Assembly: GCF_000382365.1 (NCBI RefSeq)
Contig: NZ_KB908215.1
Location: forward strand, 1-64,000
Direction of reading: 5' to 3'
DNA from: Pannonibacter phragmitetus DSM 14782
GTDB taxonomy: Bacteria; Pseudomonadota; Alphaproteobacteria; Rhizobiales; Stappiaceae
Length of the DNA: 64,000 nucleotides
Shown here: positions 24,401 through 34,359 of the stretch, in pieces
Position numbering within the stretch: the first letter of the stretch is position 1
How the letters are laid out: each line of letters begins with the position of its first letter
Program-made: the position numbers and the translations under genes
Notes under the pieces: model-generated
The model's input: only the letters and a program-made list of their open reading frames with translations
Databases searched by the model: none
Told to the model about the DNA's origin: nothing

Positions 24401-26383
24401 TCAGCCGCGGGTGCGTTTGAGGTCCGGCGCCACGGCTTCCTCGATGAAGGCGGCAATCGCCTCGTCAAGGCTCATCGGCGTCTGGTTCTGCGAGCCGAGG
24501 CGGCGGACGTTGACCGTGCGCTCTTCCGACTCGCGCTTGCCGCAGACGAGGATGACCGGAACCTTGGCCAGCGAGTGCTCGCGGACCTTGTAGTTGATCT
24601 TCTCATTACGCAGGTCGAGATCGGCCCGGATGCCTGCCTTGCCCAGCGCCGCATGCACCTCGCGGGCGTAGTCATCCGCTTCCGAGGTGATGGTGGCAAC
24701 CACGACCTGCTTGGGCGCAAGCCACAGCGGGAAGTGCCCGGCGAAGTTCTCGATGAGGATACCGAGGAAACGCTCCATCGAGCCGCAAATGGCGCGGTGG
24801 ATCATCACCGGCGTCTTCTTCTCGCCGTCCTTGTCCACGTAGAAGGCGCCGAAGCGTTCCGGCAGGTTGAAGTCCACCTGCGTGGTGCCGCACTGCCATT
24901 CACGGCCGATGGCATCCTTCAGCGTGTATTCGAACTTCGGACCGTAGAAAGCGCCCTCGCCCGGCAGGATGCCGGTCTTGATGCGCCCGCCGGACTGCTC
25001 CTCGATCTGCTTCAGAACGCGGGTCATCACCTCTTCGGCGTGATCCCACAGCTCGTCCGAACCGACGCGCTTTTCCGGGCGGGTGGAGAGCTTGACGACG
25101 ATCTCGTTGAAGCCGAAGTCCTCGTAGACCGACAGGATCAGATCGTTGATCTTGAGGCATTCGGCCGCCATCTGCTCTTCGGTGCAGAAGATGTGCGCAT
25201 CGTCCTGCGTGAAGCCGCGCACGCGCATCAGCCCGTGCATGGCGCCCGAAGGCTCATAGCGGTGCACCACGCCGAACTCCGCCATGCGCAGCGGCAGGTC
25301 GCGGTAGCTCTTCAGGCCATGCTTGAAGATCTGCACGTGGCCGGGACAGTTCATCGGCTTCAGCGCGAAAATGCGCTCATCCTCGGCTTCCGGATCGGCG
25401 CACTGCACGGAGAACATGTTCTCCTTGTACCAGCCCCAGTGACCGGAGGTTTCCCACAGCGAGGTGTCGAGCACCTGCGGCGCATTCACCTCATCGTAGT
25501 CGCCGGACAGGCGGCGGCGCATGTAGGAGACAAGGCTCTGGAACAGGCTCCAGCCCTTGGCATGCCAGAACACGACGCCCGGGCCTTCTTCCTGGAAGTG
25601 GAACAGGTCCATTTCGCGGCCGAGCTTGCGGTGGTCACGCTTCTCCGCCTCTTCCAGCATGTGCAGATAGGCCTTCAGATCAGCCTCGTTTGCCCATGCA
25701 GTGGCGTAGATGCGGGTCAGCATCTCGTTGTTGCTGTCACCGCGCCAGTAAGCACCGGCCACCTTCATCAGCTTGAAGGCATCGCCGATCTGGCGGGTGG
25801 AGGCCATGTGCGGGCCACGGCAGAGGTCCAGCCACTGGCCCTGCTTGTAGATCTTCAGATCCTGACCTTCAGGAATCGCGTCCACCAGCTCGACCTTGTA
25901 GGTCTCGCCCTTGGCGGCAAAATAGCGCTTGGCTTCCTCGCGGGACCAGATTTCCTTGGTGAAAGCCGCACCGCGCGCGATGATCTCGCGCATCTTCTTC
26001 TCGATGACCGGCAGATCTTCGGGCGTGAAGGGCCAGTCCTCGCGGGTGTCCGGATGGACGCGCTTGAAGTCGTAATAGAAGCCGTTCTCGATCACCGGGC
26101 CGATGGTGACCTGCGTCCCCGGCCAGATCTCCTGCACCGCCTCGGCCATCACATGGGCCGCATCGTGGCGGATCAGCTCCAGGGCGCGCGGGTCCTCGCG
26201 GGTCACGATCTCGATGTGTGCATCGGCGGTGATGGCATCGGAAAGATCGCGCAACTCGCCATCAAGGGTCATCGCCACGGCCTTTTTGGCCAGCGACTTG
26301 GAAATGCCCTCGGCAACGGCCGCACCGGTGGTGCCAGCCTCATAGGAGCGCACGGAATTGTCGGGGAAAGTCAGATTGATCAT
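24401..26383 (-). CDS. thrS: Threonine--tRNA ligase
   Basis: This 660-residue class II synthetase charges tRNA-Thr. It has an N-terminal TGS domain ([19 protein letters not shown]), an editing domain with the [11 protein letters not shown] metal/editing motif, and a catalytic core with motif 2 and zinc ligands in [30 protein letters not shown]. Motif 3 is around [16 protein letters not shown], and the anticodon-binding domain holds [16 protein letters not shown]. All regions are full length. It is transcribed alone, ending at the shared terminator. No T-box or leader is seen, as expected outside Gram-positives. Confidence 0.98.
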   Translation of the reverse strand: MINLTFPDNSVRSYEAGTTGAAVAEGISKSLAKKAVAMTLDGELRDLSDAITADAHIEIVTREDPRALELIRHDAAHVMAEAVQEIWPGTQVTIGPVIENGFYYDFKRVHPDTREDWPFTPEDLPVIEKKMREIIARGAAFTKEIWSREEAKRYFAAKGETYKVELVDAIPEGQDLKIYKQGQWLDLCRGPHMASTRQIGDAFKLMKVAGAYWRGDSNNEMLTRIYATAWANEADLKAYLHMLEEAEKRDHRKLGREMDLFHFQEEGPGVVFWHAKGWSLFQSLVSYMRRRLSGDYDEVNAPQVLDTSLWETSGHWGWYKENMFSVQCADPEAEDERIFALKPMNCPGHVQIFKHGLKSYRDLPLRMAEFGVVHRYEPSGAMHGLMRVRGFTQDDAHIFCTEEQMAAECLKINDLILSVYEDFGFNEIVVKLSTRPEKRVGSDELWDHAEEVMTRVLKQIEEQSGGRIKTGILPGEGAFYGPKFEYTLKDAIGREWQCGTTQVDFNLPERFGAFYVDKDGEKKTPVMIHRAICGSMERFLGILIENFAGHFPLWLAPKQVVVATITSEADDYAREVHAALGKAGIRADLDLRNEKINYKVREHSLAKVPVILVCGKRESEERTVNVRRLGSQNQTPMSLDEAIAAFIEEAVAPDLKRTRG

Positions 26384-26519
26384 CAGTCATCTCCTGCTCA
26401 CTCCTGCAGACGAGGCAGGTAAGCTTTTGTGTTTTTCGACTGCGCCTGAATAAGGGATTTACGCTTGAGGGACAACCTCTGCAGTGCTGCCAACTGCCTG
26501 GGCTTCACGTCCAACACGG

Positions 26520-26556
26520 ACAAAAACGAACGGGCTGGACCTTGCGGTCCAGCCCG
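26520..26556 (-). terminator. Rho-independent terminator of the chemoreceptor gene
   Basis: The perfect stem CGGGCTGGACC/GGTCCAGCCCG has a 4-base loop. On the minus strand it is followed by TTCGTTTTTG. It lies just after the chemoreceptor stop codon. Confidence 0.85.
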
Positions 26557-26587
26557 TCGCAGCGGTTTCGTCCATTGGTGCAGCAGA

Positions 26588-28261
26588 TCAGGCTGCTCTG
26601 AGTGTCCGCAAGAATTGTGTCACTTCCTGCTCGAGCGTGCGGGACTGGCCAGACAGTGTGCTGGAAAGGCCCATCAGCTGAGTAGACGCAGCACCAGTCA
26701 TTTCAGCAGCAGTGCCAACACCCGAGATATTCTGTGTCACCTCATTGGCACCAGACGCTGCCCGGTTGATGTTCGTAGCAATTTCGACTGTTGCGGCTCC
26801 TTGCTGCTCGACAGCTGCCGAGATTGCCTGTGCCGCGTCTTGAATGGTGCTGATGGTGCTGACGATCTGAGAAATCGAGTCCACGGTCGTCCGGGTCGCA
26901 GCCTGAATTTCCGTGATCTTGCCTGAAATCTCTTCCGTTGCTTTGGCGGTCTGGCTTGCCAGTCCCTTGACCTCGGCGGCCACAACGGCGAAGCCCTTGC
27001 CTGCCTCACCGGCGCGCGCGGCCTCGATGGTCGCATTCAGCGCCAAGAGGTTGGTCTGCTCTGCGATCGTCGTGATCAGTTCGACCACCTCGCCAATCTT
27101 CTGCGCAGCATCGGAAAGAGAGTTCACGTGGCGGCTCGTCATCTCGGCCGTATTGGCTGCTTCCCTGGAGATCGCCGCCGACCTATCCACCTGAGAGGAG
27201 ATCTCGTTGATGGAGGCCGAAAGTTCCTCGGCACCGGCCGCAACAGTTTGAACATTGGTCGAAGCTTCTTCCGCCGCTCCAGAGACAGCCTGGGCCTGCC
27301 GGGACGTCTCCTCAGCATTAGCAGACAGTCCCTCAGCCGCACCGGCAACTTCACCTGAAGCACGGACAAGAGACTGAACCAATTGCCCCATTGTCGCCTC
27401 GAACTGATCAGCCATCGCGCGGCGCTCGTTGATGATGCGCTGAGCATTCTGAGCTTCAATCTCGACCTGCTCCGCACGAAGACGCTCGTTCTCCCTCAGG
27501 CTGTCGCGGAATTTCTCCAGCGTGCCGGCCATGTCGCCAAGCTCGTTCTTGCGGCCGGTGCAAGGGATTGCAGCAGCAAAGTCCCCGCCTGCGATCCGGC
27601 TCATGGCGCCAGATATCCCGACGATATTGCGGGTAACATTGGCAACAATGTAATAGATGTAGGACAGGCCAATGAGACCAGCGATGGAAGCGGTTACCGC
27701 AAAGACCCAGAAGGACTTGGCATAAGTTTCTTCACTCTGAGCAACAGAAGCAGCCGATCCACGCTGATTGATATCGATCAGCTTTATCAGATCACCAGAC
27801 AGCTTATCGAATGAGGCGCGCATCTCACCGCGAAGAACATTTGCTGCCTCTTCATTTTTATTTTGCCTGGACAGATTGATCACATCGTCACTGCGCTTCA
27901 GATAAGAAGCCCAATCAGTTTTGAACTCATCGTAAATCTTCTGCTCCTCGGGCGATGAGATCAACTTCTCATAGTCCCTGGAGCTATTTGCGATAGCGGT
28001 TCTGATGCCATCAAGAGATGTCTCGGCAGACCTCATCGAGGCCTCATCGAGAGAGGTGATGTGCTCGGCCTGATAAATCCGGAAATCTGACGTCGCAGTG
28101 TTGATGCTGTTGACCACAGCCACACTTGGAAGCCAGTTTCGGCCCAGGTCTTCGGTACTGTCGTTCAGCGTCGCCAGCCCGGACAAACCAGCCCAAACCA
28201 GAGCCGCCACGGCTGCGAGCAGTCCCGCCGTGAATGAGATCAAGAGCGTCTTCAAGCTCAT
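26588..28261 (-). CDS. Methyl-accepting chemotaxis protein
   Basis: This is a 557-residue inner-membrane chemoreceptor. TM1 is at residues 5-28 ([22 protein letters not shown]). A four-helix-bundle periplasmic sensor of about 160 residues follows ([22 protein letters not shown]; 4HB_MCP type), then TM2 near 190-210 ([21 protein letters not shown]). HAMP and the long cytoplasmic coiled coil come next. The conserved hairpin tip reads [39 protein letters not shown], where CheA/CheW dock. The ligand is unknown. It stands alone with a 250-bp AT-rich upstream region. Confidence 0.95.
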   Translation of the reverse strand: MSLKTLLISFTAGLLAAVAALVWAGLSGLATLNDSTEDLGRNWLPSVAVVNSINTATSDFRIYQAEHITSLDEASMRSAETSLDGIRTAIANSSRDYEKLISSPEEQKIYDEFKTDWASYLKRSDDVINLSRQNKNEEAANVLRGEMRASFDKLSGDLIKLIDINQRGSAASVAQSEETYAKSFWVFAVTASIAGLIGLSYIYYIVANVTRNIVGISGAMSRIAGGDFAAAIPCTGRKNELGDMAGTLEKFRDSLRENERLRAEQVEIEAQNAQRIINERRAMADQFEATMGQLVQSLVRASGEVAGAAEGLSANAEETSRQAQAVSGAAEEASTNVQTVAAGAEELSASINEISSQVDRSAAISREAANTAEMTSRHVNSLSDAAQKIGEVVELITTIAEQTNLLALNATIEAARAGEAGKGFAVVAAEVKGLASQTAKATEEISGKITEIQAATRTTVDSISQIVSTISTIQDAAQAISAAVEQQGAATVEIATNINRAASGANEVTQNISGVGTAAEMTGAASTQLMGLSSTLSGQSRTLEQEVTQFLRTLRAA

Positions 28262-28510
28262 TTTTACACCCCAAGTAAAATAACCTAGAGTAAACTGTCG
28301 TCAAAACGTTAAAGACCACTGAATTTCATCGCATTTGAAATATTAACTATTCTTAACCGGCGATCTTATGGTTTATTTTCTTAAAAGTGCAACGCAGAAT
28401 ATACGCCGAAATAAAGTAAAATTAACGAAATCAACCACAGATTACTACTCACCAGCTTTGCGCATGTCATTTTTAACAATATTCTGAGGAATCTTCCCGC
28501 AAGCTAAGTG

Positions 28511-28897
28511 CTAGTACGTACTATTTTTTCCAGACCAGCGCCCGTAGCGCCAGGGCAGATACCAGCGGGCGGCAGGGTTCAGCGCTTCCGGTACAGGATC
28601 ATAGCCGGAGGCTCCCAGCGGATTGCAGCGCAGGATGCGGGAGAGGCCCAGCCAGCCGCCGCCCCAGAAGCCGAAACGGCGGATCGCTTCGCTCGTATAA
28701 TCGGAGCACGTCGGCGCATAACGGCAGCCACGCCCCATGAACATCGAAAGCGTATGCCGGTAGACCCAGATCAGGCCAAGAGCGGCGTGCGCTGCGGGAG
28801 ACAGGCGGCGGGGCGGTGCTGCGGCAGATGAAAGCCCGGTCCCCGTTCCTGTCTCATGACCCTTCTTTTGCGCCGCCTCGCTGCATTTACCGCACAT
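28511..28897 (-). CDS. yidD: Membrane protein insertion efficiency factor YidD
   Basis: This 128-residue protein is found at the inner membrane and assists YidC-dependent insertion. The family core is complete: [56 protein letters not shown] with the conserved Cys and the GxDPVP tail. The N-terminal 30 residues are an extra Cys- and Gly-rich extension (CGKC). The ATG at 28897 follows GGAG at seven bases; the GTG one codon earlier is possible. It lies 21 bases after the NifU-type gene and is likely co-transcribed with it. Confidence 0.93.
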   Translation of the reverse strand: MCGKCSEAAQKKGHETGTGTGLSSAAAPPRRLSPAAHAALGLIWVYRHTLSMFMGRGCRYAPTCSDYTSEAIRRFGFWGGGWLGLSRILRCNPLGASGYDPVPEALNPAARWYLPWRYGRWSGKNSTY

Positions 28898-28918
28898 CAC
28901 ATAACTCCGCCCCCCCGA

Positions 28919-29359
28919 TCAGGCAGCTGGGGTCTTTGCCTCGATCTGGTCGAGAGCATCCACAACGGCATCAAAAGTCAGCAGCGTGGACGCATGGCGC
29001 GCCTTGTAGTCGCGCACAGGCTCCAGAAAGCGGAACTCCTCGAACCTGCCTTCCGGCGGCAGGCCGTTTTCCTTCAGCATGGCTGTTACGGTCCGGCGCA
29101 GCTCCCGCAGCTCCTGCGGCGTGCAGCCGATGATGTGCCGGGCCATCAGCGAGGACGCGGCCTGCCCGAGGGCGCAGGCCTTCACGTCATGGGCAAACTC
29201 GCTCACCTTGCCATCGCGCACCACCAGATCGATGGTCACGGTCGAGCCGCAGAGCCGGGAATGTGCCTTGGCGCTGGCATCGGGTGCATCAAGCCGGCCA
29301 AGGTGCGGAATGTTCCCCGCCAGCTCAAGGATGCGCGTGTTATAGATGTCATCAAGCAT
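28919..29359 (-). CDS. NifU/IscU-type iron-sulfur cluster scaffold protein
   Basis: This is a 146-residue NifU N-terminal-like domain on which Fe-S clusters are built. Cluster-ligand cysteines are in AHSRLCGSTVTIDL, HDVKACALGQAASSLMA and HIIGCTPQEL, matching the three-Cys SufU/IscU layout. Two close starts exist (29359 and 29368); MLDDIYNTRIL is typical of the family. It stands apart from any isc or suf operon in this window and is paired with yidD, an association I recall from related genomes. It may serve general rather than nif-specific assembly. Confidence 0.85.
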   Translation of the reverse strand: MLDDIYNTRILELAGNIPHLGRLDAPDASAKAHSRLCGSTVTIDLVVRDGKVSEFAHDVKACALGQAASSLMARHIIGCTPQELRELRRTVTAMLKENGLPPEGRFEEFRFLEPVRDYKARHASTLLTFDAVVDALDQIEAKTPAA

Positions 29360-29630
29360 GGGTGCCATATCCTCATGACAGCAGTCCGGGTCTGGATGCA
29401 GGCATCTGGCGGCAGAAGCCGGGTGCCTGCAAAAGACGGAATCGGACCACTGGGCGCTTTGCGGCGCGGGTCTTCTTCCTATATAGAGCAAGACTTGCTT
29501 CTGTTCAGCCCCGGGCTGAAAGCGCAGAAGCGGGTGTGAAAGGTTTGCGGCAAGTTTCCCCTGCCGTGATCCGGAGCGGTCAAGGCAACGTAAGATCGAC
29601 TGTTCATCCACTGTCTCAAGGATCAAACCA

Positions 29631-30266
29631 ATGGACGCCATCTTGAAGCCTGCTGACGAAAAGGCCCCACGCCGCGCACCGCACGAGATTGCGCGTCCGA
29701 GCCGCGAGCAAGCCGAGGCCGCTGTCCGTACCCTCCTTGCCTATATCGGCGAAGATCCGGAGCGCGAGGGCCTGCTCGACACGCCCAAGCGCGTTGTAAA
29801 GTCCTTTGCCGAACTCTACAGCGGCTATGCCGAAGACCCGAAGGCGCATCTGGAGCGCACCTTTGAGGATGTGGGCGGCTACGAGGACATGATCATGGTC
29901 CGGGGCATCCCGTTCCATTCCCATTGCGAGCATCACATGCTGCCGTTCATCGGCAAGGCTTACATCGCCTATTACCCGTCCGGCGGTGTGGTTGGCCTGT
30001 CCAAGCTCGCCCGTGTCGTCGATATCTATGCCAACCGGCTTCAGACGCAGGAAAACTTGACCTCGCAGATCGTCTCCTCCATTGACGAGCATCTGGCGCC
30101 GCGCGGCATCGCGGTGATGCTCGAGGCCGAGCATCAGTGCATGACCATGCGCGGCGTGCAGAAGGCGGGCGTGACCACGATCACAACCCAGTTCACCGGT
30201 GTCTTCCAGGACGATCCGGCCGAACAGGCCCGCTTCATGACCTTCATTCGCGGCGGAGACCGTTAA
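29631..30266 (+). CDS. folE: GTP cyclohydrolase I
   Basis: This 211-residue enzyme opens GTP to 7,8-dihydroneopterin triphosphate, the first step to folate (and to queuosine-type deazapurines). Zinc and catalytic residues are visible in [25 protein letters not shown] and [15 protein letters not shown] (Cys and His ligands). [22 protein letters not shown] forms the substrate pocket. It is the type IA zinc enzyme. The ATG follows AAGGA. It is transcribed together with hisI, 28 bases downstream. Confidence 0.97.
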   Translation: MDAILKPADEKAPRRAPHEIARPSREQAEAAVRTLLAYIGEDPEREGLLDTPKRVVKSFAELYSGYAEDPKAHLERTFEDVGGYEDMIMVRGIPFHSHCEHHMLPFIGKAYIAYYPSGGVVGLSKLARVVDIYANRLQTQENLTSQIVSSIDEHLAPRGIAVMLEAEHQCMTMRGVQKAGVTTITTQFTGVFQDDPAEQARFMTFIRGGDR

Positions 30267-30294
30267 TCTCCGCCCACCCCGGCGGAGAGTAGAC

Positions 30295-30771
30295 GTGAGC
30301 AAGACCGGATTTGATCCGCGCGGATCAAAAAGCGACATCGAGAACGGTCTGTCGTTCCAGCCCAAATTTGACGAAAACGGCCTGATCGCCGCCGTGGTAA
30401 CCGATGCCACGCGCGGCGATCTGCTTATGGTCGGCTACATGAATGCCGAAAGCCTGCGCCGCACCATCGACACGGGCGAAGCCTGGTACTGGAGCCGCTC
30501 GCGGCAGGAGTACTGGAAGAAGGGCGGCACCTCGGGCCAGGTGCAGAAGGTGCGCGAGATCCGCACCGATTGCGATCAGGACGCCATCTGGCTGATCGTG
30601 GATGTGGAAGGCAACGGCGCCACTTGCCACACCGGCTACCGCTCCTGCTTCCACCGCGCCCTCACCCGCCACGGCGATGGCTCCGTCTCCCTGCGCCTGA
30701 TGGAAGACCACAAGGTCTATGATCCTGCAGATGTCTACGGCCACTCCGGCTGCGGGCATAATCACGGATAG
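30295..30771 (+). CDS. hisI: Phosphoribosyl-AMP cyclohydrolase
   Basis: This 158-residue enzyme catalyses the third step of histidine synthesis, opening the purine ring of phosphoribosyl-AMP. Signature segments are TRGDLLMVGYMNAESLRRTIDTGEAWYWSRSRQEYWKKGGTSG and the metal ligands DCDQDAIW plus CHTGYRSCFHR. There is no PRA-PH (HisE) domain, so it is the single-function form normal in alphaproteobacteria. The start is GTG at 30295, with GGAG seven bases upstream. Both this gene and folE encode cyclohydrolases that open purine rings. Confidence 0.95.
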   Translation: MSKTGFDPRGSKSDIENGLSFQPKFDENGLIAAVVTDATRGDLLMVGYMNAESLRRTIDTGEAWYWSRSRQEYWKKGGTSGQVQKVREIRTDCDQDAIWLIVDVEGNGATCHTGYRSCFHRALTRHGDGSVSLRLMEDHKVYDPADVYGHSGCGHNHG

Positions 30772-30839
30772 CTTGCGCAAAGCGCGCGCATGGAAGCTGA
30801 CGCAGGGGCTTTTCCGGTCCTTGCGCAAATCCTTTCTCC

Positions 30840-30907
30840 GGCATGTCCTGATGCCGCAAATCACGTCTTTGACCTTCTGCTCCGGCGCGGGCACACTGCG
30901 CGCCGGA
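30840..30907 (+). promoter_or_regulatory. Two hairpins in the metY leader
   Basis: GGCAT/ATGCC (30840-30855) is followed by a perfect 9-bp stem TCCGGCGCG/CGCGCCGGA at 30881-30907, about 50 bases before the metY ATG. They could form a terminator for hisI or a leader control element. No known riboswitch is matched. Confidence 0.4.
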
Positions 30908-30957
30908 TCGAGCCTTGCAAGAGGCAAACCGACTGAAAAAACTCCTGGGAGGATGGA

Positions 30958-32247
30958 ATGACTGCAGGTACACCCGGCTTCTCGACGCTGGCCATTCATG
31001 CGGGCGCACAGCCCGATCCGGCCACCGGCGCGCGCGTGACGCCGATCTATCAGACGGCCTCTTTCGTCTTCAACGACGTGGATCATGCCGCCTCGCTCTT
31101 CGGCCTTCAGGCCTTTGGCAACATCTACACCCGCATCACCAACCCGACGACCGCCGTTCTGGAAGAGCGCGTTGCAGCCCTTGAGGGGGGCACCGCAGCG
31201 CTGGCCGTGGCCTCCGGCCATGCGGCCCAGCTTCTCGCCTTCCACACGATCATGACGCCGGGCGACAGCATCGTAGCCTCCACCAAGCTCTATGGCGGCT
31301 CGATCAACCAGCTCAACCACTCCTTCAAGAGCTTCGGCTGGAACGTCATCTGGGCCGACCCGTCTGATCTGGCCGCCTTCGAAGCCGCCGTTGACGGCAC
31401 CACCAAGGCCATCTTCATCGAGAGCCTTGCCAACCCGGGCGGCATCGTCACCGACATTGCAGGCATCTCGGCCATTGCCAAGAAGAAAGGCGTGCCGCTC
31501 ATCGTCGACAACACGCTGGCAACTCCCTACCTCTGCCGTCCGATCGAGCATGGCGCGGATGTGGTGCTGCACTCGCTGACCAAGTTCATGGGCGGCCACG
31601 GCAATTCCATGGGCGGCGTCATCGTGGATGCGGGCACGTTCAACTGGTCGGCCAGCGGGCGCTATCCGCTGCTGTCCACACCGCGTCCGGAATATCAGGG
31701 CATGGTGCTGCACGAGACCTTTGGCAACTTCGCCTTCGCCATCGCCTGCCGCGTGCTTGGCCTGCGCGACCTTGGCCCCGCCATCTCGCCCTTCAATGCC
31801 TTCATGATCCTGACCGGCATCGAAACCCTGCCGCTGCGCATGCAGCGCCACTGCGACAATGCGCTGAAGGTGGCCGAATTCCTGTCGAACCATCCGAAGG
31901 TGGCCTGGGTGTCCTATGCTGCCCTGCCGGGCGATGCGGGCCATGCGCTGCAGCAGAAATACTGCCCGAAGGGCGCAGGCGCCGTCTTCACCTTCGGTGT
32001 CAAGGGCGGCTATGACGCGGGCGTTGCGCTGGTGTCCGGTGTGGAGCTGTTCTCGCACCTTGCCAACATCGGCGACACCCGCAGCCTGATCATCCACCCG
32101 GCCTCCACCACCCACCGCCAGCTTTCCGACGAGCAGAAGACCCGCGCCGGCGCCGGCCCGGATGTGGTGCGCCTGTCCATCGGCATCGAGGACGCAAGTG
32201 ACATCATCGCCGACCTCGAGCAAGCCCTCGCCAAGCTGCCGGGTTGA
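30958..32247 (+). CDS. metY: O-acetylhomoserine aminocarboxypropyltransferase/sulfhydrylase
   Basis: This 429-residue PLP enzyme of the Cys/Met-metabolism family makes homocysteine from O-acetylhomoserine and sulfide. The N-terminus [32 protein letters not shown] is typical. The PLP lysine is in [13 protein letters not shown], with the preceding [18 protein letters not shown]. The long form with [33 protein letters not shown] distinguishes it from MetB/MetZ. The ATG follows GGAGG. It is monocistronic with a strong terminator at 32269-32300. Confidence 0.95.
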   Translation: MTAGTPGFSTLAIHAGAQPDPATGARVTPIYQTASFVFNDVDHAASLFGLQAFGNIYTRITNPTTAVLEERVAALEGGTAALAVASGHAAQLLAFHTIMTPGDSIVASTKLYGGSINQLNHSFKSFGWNVIWADPSDLAAFEAAVDGTTKAIFIESLANPGGIVTDIAGISAIAKKKGVPLIVDNTLATPYLCRPIEHGADVVLHSLTKFMGGHGNSMGGVIVDAGTFNWSASGRYPLLSTPRPEYQGMVLHETFGNFAFAIACRVLGLRDLGPAISPFNAFMILTGIETLPLRMQRHCDNALKVAEFLSNHPKVAWVSYAALPGDAGHALQQKYCPKGAGAVFTFGVKGGYDAGVALVSGVELFSHLANIGDTRSLIIHPASTTHRQLSDEQKTRAGAGPDVVRLSIGIEDASDIIADLEQALAKLPG

Positions 32248-32268
32248 GGCTGGTTAAGGCATGAATTT

Positions 32269-32300
32269 AAAACCCCGCCGGATCGCTCCGGCGGGGTTTT
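32269..32300 (+). terminator. Rho-independent terminator of metY
   Basis: Stem AAAACCCCGCCGGA/TCCGGCGGGGTTTT with a 4-base loop follows the metY stop codon by 21 bases. Confidence 0.93.
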
Positions 32301-32344
32301 CATGACCAAGCCACAGTTTTCGCCACGGACTTCTCCCCACCCTC

Positions 32345-32481
32345 CGTCATGCCATGACTTGATCATGGCATCCATGCCGCAGCTTAACGGCACAGGCGGC
32401 GGAGAGAGAATGGCCGGTATTCAAGGCCTGCAATGCATGCCCCCCACGGGGTGGATGCCATGATCAAGTCATGGCATGACG
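32345..32481. repeat. MITE-like inverted-repeat element, copy 1
   Basis: A 137-bp unit has perfect 29-bp terminal inverted repeats (32345-32373 and 32453-32481), each opening CGTCATG and containing CATGACTTGATCATG. The centre (GAGAGAATGGCC...GGGGTGGATG) is shared with copy 2 and differs from the copies at 44271 and 44526. Confidence 0.85.
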
Positions 32482-32605
32482 AAAACGGTTGTGTCGTTGC
32501 CCACTTTCCTCTTCGCAAAGGGAGGGAGATGCGAAAGAGCAGGCCCGTATTCCAAACCCAGCACAGCCGCAAGCCATCCATCCCCACAGACGTCTCCCCA
32601 CCCAC

Positions 32606-32743
32606 CGTCATGCCATGACTTGATCATGGCATCCATGCCGCAGCTTTCCGGCATGCGCAGCGGAGAGAGAATGGCCGGTATTCAAGGCCTGCAATGCATG
32701 ACCCCCCACGGGGTGGATGCCATGATCAAGTCATGGCATGATG
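32606..32743. repeat. MITE-like inverted-repeat element, copy 2
   Basis: This is a second copy, 261 bp from the first, with almost the same centre and one changed base in the right terminal repeat (CATGATG for CATGACG). The similarity to copy 1 extends about 35 bases past each end, so the pair is a tandem duplication of about 190 bp units. The 32248-32907 stretch has no gene besides this pair. Confidence 0.85.
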
Positions 32744-32907
32744 AAAACGGTTGTGTCGTTGCCCACTTTCCTCTTCGCGAAAGAGGAGGCCTGTCCACGC
32801 CCCGCCGGTTTGCTCCGGCGGGGATTTTGTTTTTGAAAAGAAACACTTGGGCGGAAAAGGTGCGGGGCTGATTCAGCTGCTTCGCACCTTGATTCAAACA
32901 AACTGAT

Positions 32908-33990
32908 TCAACTGCGGAACGGTGCCTCGCCCTTCAGGCGGACGAGATATTCCACCGAAAGGCCCAGCACGATCACCGCCATGGCCTGATGGGTCAGCGC
33001 CACATCCAGCTTCACATGCAGCAGCAGGGTGGCGATGCCGATGGCGGCCTGCAGCAGCACGGCAAGGCCGAGCAGGAGAGCGGTGCCGCGCAGGCCCTTG
33101 TGGGCATTGGTGCGCAGCGTCATCACCACAAGCGCCACCACGGCCAGCACCAGCACATAGGCGCCCAGACGGTGCTGGAACTGCACGGTCATGACGTTCT
33201 CGAAGACGTTCCGCCAGGCCGGGTCCATGGCAAGCAGCCCTGCCGGGATGATCTGCCCGTCCATCAACGGCCAGGTGTTGAAGGTGAGGCCCGCATTCAG
33301 TCCGGCAACGAGGCCGCCAAGGAAGATCTGCACAAGGACCAGACCAAGCACCACCCGCCCAAAGCGGGACAGCCTGCCGCCCTCCTGAGGCGTTGCTTCC
33401 GTGTGCGGCGCAAGCCTGCGCGCGAGCCAGAAGATATAGGCAAAGATGATGCAGGCGAGCGTGAGATGGACGGCAAGCCGGTACTGGCTGACATCCGTGC
33501 GCTCCACGAGGCCGGAGGCCACCATCCACCAGCCGACGGCGCCCTGCAGGCCGCCAAGCGCCAGCCCCAGCACCAGCCAGGGCTTCAGCCAGCCCTCGAT
33601 GCGGCCCGTGGCCCAGAAGAAGACCAGCGGCAGCGCAAAGGCCACGCCGATGAAGCGGCCCAGCTGCCGGTGTGCCCATTCCCACCAGAAGATGAACTGG
33701 AACTCTTCAAGGCTCATCCCCTTGTTGATGAGCTGATACTGGGGGATCTGCCGGTACTTGTCGAGTTCCTCCAGCCATTCCGCTTCGCTGAGCGGCGGGA
33801 TCATGCCATGAATGGGCTTCCATTCGGTGATCGACAGGCCCGACTCGGTCAGCCGCGTGGCGCCGCCGACAACGACCATGGCGAGGATCAGAAGGCAGAT
33901 GCCATAGAGCCAGAAGCGGATCTGGGTGCGGTGGCGCGCGGCCATCTGCGGGGTCTGGGCAAGGGTTGAAACCATCTGTGAGGTGGACAT
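32908..33990 (-). CDS. ctaA: Haem A synthase (CtaA/Cox15 family)
   Basis: This 360-residue inner-membrane enzyme oxidises haem O to haem A for cytochrome aa3 oxidase. About eight membrane helices are visible, the first at FWLYGICLLILAMVVVGGATRLTESGLSI. Conserved haem-ligand histidines are in FQFIFWWEWAHRQLGRFIGVAFALPL, RLAVHLTLA, QFQHRLGAYVL and ALTHQAMAVIVL. ATRLTESGLSITEWKPI is the Cox15 (type 2) signature found in alphaproteobacteria and mitochondria. The ATG at 33990 has GAAGG upstream; the longer open frame lacks support. It is transcribed alone. Confidence 0.95.
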   Translation of the reverse strand: MSTSQMVSTLAQTPQMAARHRTQIRFWLYGICLLILAMVVVGGATRLTESGLSITEWKPIHGMIPPLSEAEWLEELDKYRQIPQYQLINKGMSLEEFQFIFWWEWAHRQLGRFIGVAFALPLVFFWATGRIEGWLKPWLVLGLALGGLQGAVGWWMVASGLVERTDVSQYRLAVHLTLACIIFAYIFWLARRLAPHTEATPQEGGRLSRFGRVVLGLVLVQIFLGGLVAGLNAGLTFNTWPLMDGQIIPAGLLAMDPAWRNVFENVMTVQFQHRLGAYVLVLAVVALVVMTLRTNAHKGLRGTALLLGLAVLLQAAIGIATLLLHVKLDVALTHQAMAVIVLGLSVEYLVRLKGEAPFRS

Positions 33991-34146
33991 GTCGCCTTCC
34001 GGATTTGACCTTTGACCGCTTGGGATATAGGTCCGCCCTGAGGAGAGCAAGCTGCGGCGTGCGGGGTTTCCCTTATTGCGACATTGCGACGCTGCCCGCA
34101 ATCGCTGCAAGGATCACACAGGTGCAGGCCAAGGAGAGACCGGTTC

Positions 34147-34359
34147 ATGCCTTCATTGCGGAAATTCATCGGCATGGTGCTGCTGGTGATCTTTGTTGTC
34201 GTCTATGCGCTCACCGCCATGGTCATCGGCGACATGACGCTGCAGCAGTCGTCCAACACGGTGCGGATGATCTATTTTGTCATTGCCGGTCTGGTCTGGG
34301 TCATTCCGGCAGGCGCGATCATCTGGTGGATGGAGCGCGGCGGGAAAAAGCGCGGCTGA
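34147..34359 (+). CDS. DUF2842 small membrane protein
   Basis: This 70-residue protein has two membrane helices (FIGMVLLVIFVVVYALTAMVIG and IYFVIAGLVWVIPAGAIIWWM) and a basic tail. This is the whole of the alphaproteobacterial DUF2842 family. The function is unknown; it often lies near ctaA, as here, where the two are divergent with 157 bp between starts. Its 3' end overlaps the convergent polysaccharide deacetylase gene by 41 bases. Confidence 0.85.
   Translation: MPSLRKFIGMVLLVIFVVVYALTAMVIGDMTLQQSSNTVRMIYFVIAGLVWVIPAGAIIWWMERGGKKRG

Noticed and set aside
22915-24468. Long N-terminal extension of the nitroreductase frame
   Set aside because: It runs antisense to a secreted-protein gene with signal peptide, repeats and terminator; the ATG at 22914 with AGAGG gives the family N-terminus.
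24038-26422. 794-codon plus-strand frame over thrS
   Set aside because: It is antisense to a full-length threonyl-tRNA synthetase, an effect of high GC content, with no family resemblance.
30870-30957. SAM-II riboswitch upstream of metY
   Set aside because: TTGCAAG and an A-rich tract are present, but the 5' UGAUUUA segment and the pairing that forms the SAM-II pseudoknot are not. Only a covariance search could revive this.
32345-32743. CRISPR-like repeats near 32345 and 44271
   Set aside because: There are only two copies at each place, with inverted ends and repeated rather than unique internal sequence; no cas genes are in the window.
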